Assembly (NCBI GenBank): GCA_010909165.1
Contig: VJWM01000011.1
Coordinates: 1,054,001 to 1,118,000 of the forward strand
Direction of reading: 5' to 3'
Length of the DNA: 64,000 nt
Source of the DNA: Anthoceros angustus
Lineage: Eukaryota > Streptophyta > Anthocerotopsida > Anthocerotales > Anthocerotaceae
A model generated the notes under the pieces. The model did not search any database, had not been told where the DNA came from, and was given only the letters and a program-made list of their open reading frames with translations. Position 1 is the first letter of the stretch. Every line of letters starts with the position of its first letter. A program made the position numbers and the translations under genes. Below are positions 55,423 to 64,000 of this stretch, one piece after another.

Positions 55423-57672
55423 CCTCTGCCTCTGCCTCTGCCTCTGCCTCTGCCTCTGCCTCTGCCTCTGCCTCTGCCTCTCTGCCTCTGCCTCTGCCTC
55501 TGCCTCTGCCTCTGCCTCTGCCTCTGCCTCTGCCTCTGCCTCTGCCTCTGCCTCTGCCTCTGCCTCTGCCTCTGCCTCTGCCTCTGCCTCTGCCTCCTCT
55601 GCCTCTGCCTCTGCCTCTGCCTCTGCCTCTGCCTCTGCCTCTGCCTCTGCCTCTGCCTCTGCCTCTGCCTCTGCCTCTGCCTCTGCCTCTGCCTCCTCTG
55701 CCTCTGCCTCTGCCTCTGCCTCTGCCTCTGCCTCTGCCTCTGCCTCTGCCTCTGCCTCTGCCTCTGCCTCTGCCTCTGCCTCTGCCTCTGCCTCTGCCTC
55801 TGCCTCTGCCTCTGCCTCTGCCTCTGCCTCTGCCTCTGCCTCTGCCTCTGCCTCTGCCTCTGCCTCTGCCTCTGCCTCTGCCTCTGCCTCTGCCTCTGCC
55901 TCTGCCTCTGCCTCTGCCTCTGCCTCTGCCTCTGCCTCTGCCTCTGCCTCTGCCTCTGCCTCTGCCTCTGCCTCTGCCTCTGCCTCTGCCTCTGCCTCTG
56001 CCTCTGCCTCTGCCTCTCTGCCTCTGCCTCTGCCTCTGCCTCTGCCTCTGCCTCTGCCTCTGCCTCTGCCTCTGCCTGCCTCTGCCTCTGCCTCTGCCTC
56101 TGCCTGCCTGCCTCTGCCTCTGCCTCTGCCTCTGCCTCTGCCTCTGCCTCTGCCTCTGCCTCTGCCTCTGCCTGCCTCTGCCTCTGCCTCTGCCTCTGCC
56201 TCTGCCTCTGCCTCTGCCTCTGCCTCTGCCTCTGCCTCTGCCTCTGCCTCTGCCTCTGCCTCTGCCTCTGCCTCTGCCTCTGCCTCTGCCTCTGCCTCTG
56301 CCTCTGCCTCTGCCTCTGCCTCTGCCTCTGCCTCTGCCTCTGCCTCTGCCTCTGCCTCTGCCTCTGCCTCTGCCTCTGCCTCTGCCTCTGCCTCTGCCTC
56401 TGCCTCTGCCTCTGCCTCTGCCTCTGCCTCTGCCTCTGCCTCTGCCTCTGCCTCTGCCTCTGCCTCTGCCTCTGCCTCTGCCTCTGCCTCCTCTGCCTCT
56501 GCCTCTGCCTGCCTCTGCCTCTGCCTCTGCCTCTGCCTCTGCCTCTGCCTCTGCCTCTGCCTCCTGCCTCTGCCTCTGCCTCTGCCTCTGCCTCTGCCTC
56601 TGCCTCTGCCTCTGCCTCTGCCTCTGCCTCTGCCTCTGCCTCTGCCTCTGCCTCTGCCTCTGCCTCTGCCTGCCTCTGCCTCTGCCTCTGCCTCTGCCTC
56701 TGCCTCTGCCTCTGCCTCTGCCTCTGCCTCTGCCTCTGCCTCTGCCTCTGCCTCTGCCTCTGCCTCTGCCTCTGCCTCTCTGCCTCTGCCTCTGCCTCTG
56801 CCTCTGCCTCTGCCTCTGCCTCTGCCTCTGCCTCTGCCTCTGCCTCTGCCTCTGCCTCTGCCTCTGCCTCTGCCTCTGCCTCTGCCTCTGCCTCTGCCTC
56901 CTCTGCCTCTGCCTCTGCCTCTGCCTCTGCCTCTGCCTCTGCCTCTGCCTCTGCCTCTGCCTCTGCCTCTGCCTCTGCCTCTGCCTCCTCTGCCTCTGCC
57001 TCTGCCTCTGCCTCTGCCTCTGCCTCTGCCTCTGCCTCTGCCTCTGCCTCTGCCTCTGCCTCTGCCTCTGCCTCTGCCTCTGCCTCTGCCTCTGCCTCTG
57101 CCTCTGCCTCTGCCTCTGCCTCTGCCTCTGCCTCTGCCTCTGCCTCTGCCTCTGCCTCTGCCTCTGCCTCTGCCTCTGCCTCTGCCTCTGCCTCTGCCTC
57201 TGCCTCTGCCTCTGCCTCTGCCTCTGCCTGCCTCTGCCTCTCTGCCTGCCTCTGCCTCTGCCTCTGCCTCTGCCTCTGCCTCTGCCTCTGCCTCTGCCTC
57301 TCTGCCTGCCTCTGCCTCTGCCTCTGCCTCTGCCTCTGCCTCTGCCTCTGCCTCCTCTGCCTCTGCCTCTGCCTCTGCCTCTGCCTCTGCCTCTGCCTCT
57401 GCCTCTGCCTCTGCCTCTGCCTCTGCCTCTGCCTCTGCCTCTGCCTCTGCCTCTGCCTCTGCCTCTGCCTCTGCCTCTGCCTCTGCCTCTGCCTCTGCCT
57501 CTGCCTCTGCCTCTGCCTCTGCCTCTGCCTCTGCCTCTGCCTCTGCCTCTGCCTCTGCCTCTGCCTCTGCCTCTGCCTCTGCCTCTCTGCCTCTGCCTCT
57601 GCCTCTGCCTCTGCCTCTGCCTCTGCCTCTGCCTCTGCCTCTGCCTCTGCCTCTGCCTCTGCCTCTGCCTCC
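55423..57672. repeat. (CTCTGC)n hexanucleotide array, ~2.25 kb
   Basis: About 370 copies of CTCTGC. Interruptions are few and small: an extra CT (ctctctgc), an extra CTC (cctcctctgc) or a missing CT (cctgcctg), more than a dozen in total. These shift frame, so the plus strand reads Ser-Ala, Cys-Leu or Leu-Pro and the minus strand Glu-Ala, Gly-Arg or Arg-Gln dipeptides. Open frames of 914, 794 and 780 codons result and are artefacts of the repeat. Confidence 0.97.
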
Positions 57673-58707
57673 AGGGAATGGCCAGGATCGGCCAGTTAGT
57701 GACATTAACTGCAAGAACGTCAAGAAGGACAAACTTAGCAGTACGAAAAGGCTTACGAAGGACTGCAAGAAGTAAATATCAAGCTCAAGCACCAGGAACA
57801 GCAAAAGCGCTACCCAAAGCCCTGGTAACAAAAAGCTTACTACACAGGCAAAATCACCATCGGATGGTGGGTGGTGGCGCCAAGGCGACGAACCCTGCAT
57901 GCTTGGCCACGTTTTCAGGTTGAGGACCTTTAACAAACAAGCAATGAAATGCCTGGTGCGCGTGATAAAAGCAAAAGATACTGAATTTACTGTATGCTAT
58001 TAGAGCGTGATGATTCTTCTGACCGCACCTACACAACTTTTCACAGGCTAGCTGGCAAATGGAAAGCCGGCATGCGGGGACTCGTCCTGACTCCAATTTT
58101 CAATTTCCGACATGCACCGGGCTGCAAAGGTTCCAGCCCACATACTACCTTGATGAGGAGCAGGAAAACCTGGAACCAATGAACAATGCTTCATCAAACA
58201 TGTTCCCCCGAGAAGTGGTAAGGGAGGAGCGATGCCGTTACTCTGTACAAGAGACATCTAGCTTGTTCGGGGATGGAAGAGTGAAGAAGGGTCTTCCGTC
58301 CAAAAGCTCGAACTCCATAAAACCGGCGTCCTATCCAGGGAGGGGACTACCCAGACGGGTCAGTGGCTGTGTATTCTTGCATAAATCCACATTCGACTCC
58401 AGGTGCAAAGCACTTTGAAGGCGGAGTCTTCCTCCAACCTCCAGGAAGACTGGGAAAGACCCACTGCCGTAATAGTGAGCACGCGGCCCACGCGAAAACA
58501 GAATAATAATCGTTCCGCAGCCACGGGTGGTAGCCCGATATCAGAAATCTTTGATGACGACCGGCCTGGACGCTGCCAGTCGCCTCCAACACTGCAATCA
58601 GTGCATTGCGCAGCGGGCACATTGTTTTTAGAGCTTGTGCATCTGGTTTGCACCGCGTGGAGACTCGGAAAGCCCAGCTTGCAAGCTCGCTGGTGCTTGC
58701 CGTGGCG
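57673..58707. other. Right flank of the array; possible coding scraps
   Basis: Just after the array a plus frame reads YEKAYEGLQEVNIKLKHQEQ (about 57,737-57,800), which looks like a coiled coil. A frame at 58,059-58,418 reads like a protein (TYYLDEEQENLEPMN). Neither is recognised and I cannot build a gene from them. Confidence 0.25.
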
Positions 58708-60804
58708 ATGGCGTCGCAGCTGATACCGCACGTTGTCGCCTTCTTGTCTGCAATTTTGTTGCTGGGATCCGTGGTTGCTCCAGTTGCTGGAAAATCCATC
58801 GCCCACGAGCGGCCAAGGTACCGATGTGAGGCCAGCAGCGAGGCCATAGCCAGCTTGCAAGCTCCTCCCCCGGGGATAACCGTGGGAATCGAGCACTACG
58901 GCTACCACTTCGTGTCCAACAACGTCTCTGGGCTTTCCCCGCTTCTCACAGGCGGCGACCGCATTGTGAATCGCGGCACAATCTTCCTCCCAGAACAGGA
59001 TGTTGCTCCGGAAGCGTACGCTCCCTACGCCATCGGTACAACGCTGTAATCCATACCTGACTGGTCAGTGCCCAGTGCACGCTATCGCTGCTGTGATTCG
59101 CGATTCAACTTCTTTGCTTCTGTGCAATGCTGCAGGGTCGGCTGGCAGGGGACGATACAGCGCCGTCTTGAACAAGGCGGACGTGAATTTGGTGGCGCAA
59201 GCCATCTTCCAGAGATTGGATATTTCGGAGTGGGCTCTGGTCGCCCACGGAAACGCGCGGGAGCTGTGGGTGCGGAGCTTGTGGGTTCGCTGCCCGGCCA
59301 GTTCACGGCACTGGCATTGTTGGGCTCTACGCTGCCGGACAATGTGGATCTCGCCAATTCCAGTGTGGGAGTGTACGTCTACTTCGGCAGCCAGGACACG
59401 GTTGTGCCGCCTTCCACGCTCGCCAAGTTCGCATCCCGGCTTCCTGGTAAAGTGCCTGAATCCAAATCTGGAACTTTCTTCAAATGCTGTCCGAATCATG
59501 GACTGCACTGTGATGGCGTAATCCCCTTCAATGGCAGGCAAATGTTCGTGATGAACCCATCTTGATTTTGCAATTTCTTGACGGTGTACGGTCATGTGCA
59601 GGTGATGCCTATGTTGCTACCTCGTTGAACACCACGCACTACGGCCTCGACTACAGCGATTGCCTAGGCAACACACCCACACCGACAAAACGAGGCCCAG
59701 GCAGCAACAAGACGGAGGCAGCCCAGGGCGTGGCAGATCAGATATTTGAGGACTCGCTGAATGCCGTGTTACGGTTTCAGCCATGGCCGCCCATCACGCC
59801 CCGAGCTGTGTCCTTCGGGAACCAGGCTTTGCTGCTCCCCAACAACATTGGGTCTAAGCCTTACCCCGCCGGAATCCCCAGGAATCAGGTCACATTCCAG
59901 CGCTACCCTGCCCCGGCCGTCGCCCCGGCTCCTCCAGTGAGTCCCTTCTCTCCAGAAATCCCGTTTCTGAGTCTCTTCCCGTCAGACCGAGTCCTCGTAG
60001 TTGAACCTTCTGCTAATGGGCCTTGGGATTGGCATCCGATTCGGCATTTGCAGAGATCATGGTATGTGTTTTCCCCGGAGAACATCAAGGATGGCGCAGG
60101 CTTGCTCTATTTCCCAGGAGCGGGAATCAATATCAAGAACTACTTCCCCCTTGCGTTCGAAATAGCCGCGCGAGGTTACCTTGTGGTCCTGCTGGAGCAA
60201 CCTGCCCGCTCCTCCACTCAGGCCGACAACCTGACTCAACTAGTGTCGGACGCGAACAATGTGATGGGCAGCACTGTTTTCAAAGGTACGTATTCTTTCT
60301 GTTCTTCTTCCGCCGTCCTGTGCAAGTGCTGTTCACAGAAACTGCTCTCCTCCACTGTACTCGGTAGGTGCAGTTCTCACCAAACTGCCGTGCTTCTAGA
60401 AACGTCTCACAAGGTGGGTACGTGCAGGCCTCGGGGTGGAGAAATGGGCGGTGGGCGCCCATTCCAGAGGAGGTAGAGCTGCCTCTAACGTTGCGGCCCT
60501 GCAGAACGGAACGGACACCCAGAAGGTGCAGGCGTTGGTGCTTCACGCAGGCGTCGTGGGTGTCAACCTCACCTCTTCCCCACTTCCGGTTGTGCTCATT
60601 TTCGGCAGCTTTGACGTCTTTTTCCTGGGCCAGCCTGTGTCCCCCTTGCTCAACAAGGCAACCACCGAAGTTCATGTGGTGGAAGGCGCCAACCACGAAC
60701 AAACCGCCGACTACGAGGGTACCGTAGTGGGCACTATCAGTTCCCAAGAGCAACAAGCCACCTTCGCTCAACTCACAGCGGACTTTTTGCGCAAACATTT
60801 GTAG
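58708..60804 (+). pseudogene. Tandem chlorophyllase-like alpha/beta hydrolase, one frameshift
   Basis: Exons: 58708-59045, 59149-59446, 59602-59936, 60054-60285, 60428-60804 (about 525 codons). A signal peptide starts it (VVAFLSAILLLGSVVAPVAG). Module 1 (exons 1-2) has IFLPEQD, VNLVAQAIFQRLDI and WALVAHGNA where the nucleophile elbow (G-H-S-R-G-G) should be, so no catalytic Ser. Module 2 (exons 4-5) has LLYFPGAGINIKNYFPLA, AARGYLVVLLEQPA, GAHSRGGRAA (nucleophile), GSFDVFFLG and EGANHEQT, a plausible triad. Exon 2 must change frame near 59,254-59,263 (aacgcgcgggagct); splice phases fail by exactly one base without it. It could be a recent lesion or a sequencing error. The enzyme would act in the secretory pathway or outside the cell. 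Confidence 0.65.
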
Positions 60805-61129
60805 CAACCAGGGTGACCTCGTCGGGGTAACGACGGCTTACTGACCGGAGTCAGATTATTTCTTATTCTTTTCAAATTTGATCCAAGACTGTCCTTGCAT
60901 CCGATAACGTTGTCGTCAGTCGGATTGCTGAGTAGGTTTTGAGGACTTCATTTGTTGAGCGAGTCTTAAAATATTGGGTCTCATCGACATCGAGTGAGAT
61001 TGACAGAGAGCGTCGGGCTCTCATTCCGCCGCGATTATGTAATGCTTTGATCCGCGATTTTGCTCTAATCCCTAAATGGTTGTTCTTGTATAAGCGCCAA
61101 AGATCATTAATGTCGTGGTGATTGTTGGG
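60805..61129. other. Intergenic
   Basis: No gene is recognised. It contains the 3' flank of the hydrolase gene. Confidence 0.4.
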
Positions 61130-61415
61130 CGCCAACTGAGCTGCTAGGCATTCTTTTGCCCAATGTTTCTCTTAGTTGGTAACCTAAGACGCTCATGAAA
61201 CTTTGCATGCTTCAGTCCAAATTATGAGTGCCCTTGTGAGAATGTTTACCAGCATATCCTTAGTATGATAATATCCTACTTAAAGTGGTGCCTTTCTTCA
61301 CGCACTCTATGAGGAGATCATATCTACTTTCAATATGCTTGAATCCAGCATGGAAGATCGGGTTTTTGGCAAGGGTGATTGCTCCTTCATTGTCCTTGCA
61401 TAGGATTGCAGTAAG
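61130..61415 (-). pseudogene. Ty1/copia RNase H fragment
   Basis: The minus frame reads ILCKDNEGAITLAKNPIFHA, then FKHIESRYDLLIECVKKG, then KDMLVNILTRAL after a frame break. This is the copia RNase H C-terminus (C-D-N-x-x-A-I-x-L-A-x-N-P, K-H-I, A-D-x-(L/F)-T-K-x-L), with stops. Confidence 0.8.
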
Positions 61416-61466
61416 CTAGTCTGGGGAAACCCTAGGTTGGTATCTATCTGTCCGAATCCAGGTGTT

Positions 61467-61661
61467 TCTTGGCAACTTCGGCGCTTGCAATGTTCTCGGC
61501 AACTTCGGCGCTTGCAATGTTCTCGGCAACTTCGGCGCTTGCAATGTTCTCGGCAACTTCGGCGCTTGCAATGTTCTCAGCAACTTCGGCGCTTGTAATG
61601 TTCTCGGCAGTTTCGGCACTTGCAATGTTCTTGGCAGTTTCAGCGCTTGTAATGTTCTCGG
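61467..61661 (+). repeat. 27-bp minisatellite, seven copies
   Basis: Unit ggcaacttcggcgcttgcaa + tgttctc, in frame on both strands (NFGACNVLG on plus). Later copies vary (agtttcggcac, agtttcagcgc). Confidence 0.95.
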
Positions 61662-62575
61662 GTTCAGTAGCCGAGAGGGCAGTTGTAGACTACTCTTTGA
61701 AGCTCCACGTGACGGACCTCTCCCCAATTACTCATTGGTAAGGAATTTCATCTTCTTTATCAACTAGCTACATTATATGTCATAGCAAATGTACATATGG
61801 AATACTCATCCCCAGCGGGTAGTCGACTGATACTCGGGGGAGGTTTACAAGCTAGGTCTAACTAAACCTAAAAGGGTGGGGCCGTCATTGTAAAGGTGTC
61901 GCCCCTGAGAGTGTGAGCCATTTCATGCCATGACAACTAGCTACTTATTGGTAGGGGATTTTCATCTCCTTTGTCCACTACTTATTGGTAGAGAATTTTC
62001 ATCTCCTTTATCCACTACTTGTTGATAGGAAATTTCATCTCCTCCTTGTCTCTTGGGCACATCGTCTCAATGAGCAAGGTCTCAACTTCCATTCGAGTGG
62101 TTGCTAGGTTATAGTCTTGAATCCGATTCACCCGAATATGGTTGTCATCCAATTCGAGACTATAACTCGACATCATAATCGCATTGCTTCTACCACTCTT
62201 CTATTCAACTTTTTTTTGTGTGTGCATGTAGAGGAATACATCTGTTCTTGAAATGAGAGCTCAGGTGAGTATCACACTTTGTACAACATTTTAATGTCAC
62301 ACTTTCAAGAAGTGTGATAAATGTAAGATCAGTTTCTGGCCCAGGGTGTGCTCCGTTACACAAGGTGTGACAAACCTTATATTTAACTCGAGTTAGGTGA
62401 ATGATCGGAGGCCATCCACTAAAATTCTGTCATGGTTAACCAACTGGCACACTTGGCATGCCCAGGTTGGTGAGCCACGGACATAACCGAAACGGCTAGT
62501 CAACTCCACATAACTGAAGGGGCTAGTCAGCTCCTTGGAACGCGCCGGCTCTACCTGGTTGGTATTCCTGTTTTA
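61662..62575. other. No gene seen
   Basis: Contains three copies of a short block, ctac(t)tattggtag followed by aatttcatctcctttg (near 61,730, 61,945 and 61,980). Nothing else is recognised. Confidence 0.4.
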
Positions 62576-62665
62576 TCAAATTGTGTTTGCGTTGTAAATC
62601 TAAACTCTTTTATTTCATCTGGATGGAATAGAAGAGTTTAGATTTACAACGCAAATATAATTTGA
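62576..62665 (+). repeat. 34-bp-arm inverted repeat (hairpin)
   Basis: Arms 62,576-62,609 and 62,632-62,665 pair over 34 bases with a 22-base loop. The two non-Watson-Crick positions are G:U wobbles in a plus-strand RNA. The size is that of a plant miRNA precursor or a tiny foldback element. Confidence 0.85.
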
Positions 62666-64000
62666 AAGAATTAAGGACAAACATAATATAAAAAAATAAG
62701 AGAATTAGTAATAGAATCAATTAATGAGTCCAAAAGTAGAGTTTCACTTTCATGTAATCCTAAAGTTCGAGTGTTTAATTGAAAAGCATTTTTCACAATT
62801 GGAGACTTTAATGGAAGGCCAAACATTGAACCTTATTCAGAGGCCAAAGAATTGGGAGGCCAATTTGTAGAAAAAGATTGGGTAACGCAAAGCAAAATTC
62901 TCAAAGTATATATAATAGCAATCACGCTTGGAGTATAAACGAAAGGAATGGAGAAAAAGGTCGCTTTGGGAAATACCGTAGCCTCGGATGCTCGTTTTAA
63001 TAGCACAGTGTACCACTGTGCTCGTGTCACATTGAACAAGAAGTTGTTGCAGCCGGGAGGCTTAAAGTTAACGTTGAGGTATTATGATGTTGCTCATTAT
63101 GTAAGAGCAAACACCGCAAGATCTGGTCCGAACAAACAAGTATTTGATTGGCTTTACGGATAAGAGCAAGCATCAATTGATGGTGAGGAAGTATATCTTT
63201 CGCTGGGAAAGTATATCAAAGTGCTCCAACACAAATCAAAGAGTGGGCAAATTTGAATGACGGTTCCACCAGGAAGACCTTGGTCGTACAAGCTCATGGC
63301 TGGGGACATACACAACAACAAAAATGAAATGGTTGTTGCAAAATCATTTCTAGTGGGCGAGAATTGGAACAATAGCTGAGGAAGTGCTCAATAGCTATCA
63401 GGCTTGTGCCCAATAAATAGGTTATATCCATGAAATGATGACAAACCAAGGAAAAGAATTCCAAGGTATTTTGGAGGACATATGGTGATGTGTTGAATGA
63501 ACATAACCTATCAATTACAAAACAAAGCAAACCTATGAACTAGCAAAGAAAACTATTAAACAAAAGAAAACTATTGTACAAAATTAAACTATTAACTAAT
63601 GTAGCAATTAAACCGAGGAACGTAACTTAGGAACTGTGAGGAGAAGTGTGGAGAAACTACTCGTTCCCGCTATGGGCAATGCTAGCAAGCACACACTTTG
63701 TTTGGACAAGAGAGTTGTGAAAGCAGAGCATGTTATCCTAATAGGGAAGTGCATACCTCCGCCAAGTTGAAGGGGCAGCCAAGACTGGGTAGACGATCAT
63801 ATAACAGGAGGGGAGTCCCTCCCCAACGTTAAGCGGGGAGCATTTGTCTAGACTCCACCATGCTTCTGATGATTGCTAGTATTTACTGAAGACTTGTTGT
63901 TCCAAGCCCTTCTTCACATTATTGTTGTGTGCCTTAGTTGCCTTTTTATCTTACACTCCTTATATGTGTATGAGAGGCCCGTGAGTCTGATGCCTGCAGC
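62666..64000. other. No gene recognised
   Basis: A 71-codon plus frame (62,948-63,163; TLNKKLLQPGGLKLTLRYY) and a 72-codon minus frame (63,372-63,154) are unrecognised. The rest is AT-rich. Confidence 0.3.

Noticed and set aside
55192-57936. 914-codon frame (minus) and 780/794-codon frames (plus)
   Set aside because: They exist only because the CTCTGC hexanucleotide has no stop in any frame; the dipeptide changes at each indel and the flanking sequence shows no recognised protein.
59068-59565. 165-codon continuous frame as exon 2 of the hydrolase
   Set aside because: Its first half lacks hydrolase likeness, while the alternative frame from 59,149 reads VNLVAQAIFQRLDISEWALVAHG; the true exon must switch frame near 59,258.

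Overview
The window is nuclear DNA of a land plant. It holds spliced genes with short GT-AG introns, a PLS/E-class pentatricopeptide-repeat (PPR) gene, an acetylornithine aminotransferase with a transit-peptide-like leader and a plant-type tRNA-Ser(AGA). I infer a seed-free plant, most likely a fern or lycophyte. The reasons are the huge, nearly intronless PPR gene with PPR debris around it, a vanadium-haloperoxidase-type gene, and decayed mobile elements with ParB/methyltransferase-like and DUF7869-like proteins. The species cannot be fixed from the sequence alone.

Layout. 0-2 kb: a nine-exon HMG-box gene (minus strand). 2-28 kb: a gene-poor graveyard of mobile DNA. In order it holds a decayed LINE (2.5-6 kb), GC-rich LTR-element-like DNA (6.3-10.3 kb), a DUF4283-like retroelement fragment (10.7-11.2 kb), a frameshifted ParB-like plus DNA-methyltransferase pseudogene (11.4-13.8 kb, minus), two tandem ~950-bp units carrying a dead PPR fragment (15.2-17.1 kb), TTTTACAAC-rich arrays with a CACTA-type right terminus at 22,751 around a PPR pseudogene (17.7-22.75 kb), and a DUF7869-like transposon gene remnant (22.9-26.2 kb). 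A perfect 30-bp inverted repeat (11,012-11,041 and 26,989-27,018) brackets 16 kb of this.

28.9-36.1 kb is a compact gene island. A LINES homologue (minus, 11 exons) and a mitochondrial ribosomal protein mL46 gene (plus, 6 exons) are transcribed divergently, with about 100 bp between start codons. They are followed by an 8-exon vanadium-haloperoxidase-like gene. 36-42 kb is AT-rich and repeat-rich, with a 5S-rRNA-like fragment. 42.5-44.5 kb is acetylornithine aminotransferase (arginine biosynthesis). 46.2 kb is a truncated J-domain protein gene with duplicated 3' debris. 48.3-52.3 kb is the 1,356-codon PPR gene, built from 312-bp repeats and lacking a DYW domain. 53.3 kb is tRNA-Ser next to a 47-bp minisatellite. 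55.4-57.7 kb is a 2.25-kb (CTCTGC)n array. 58.7-60.8 kb is a tandem chlorophyllase-like/alpha-beta hydrolase gene with a frameshift in its first module. 61-64 kb holds a copia RNase H remnant, a 27-bp minisatellite and a near-perfect 34-bp hairpin.

Exon boundaries were set by hand from splice consensus, phase agreement and family resemblance. All genes given as complete are phase-consistent end to end, except the hydrolase, whose single phase conflict localises its frameshift. Family names rest on recalled motifs; no database search was possible.
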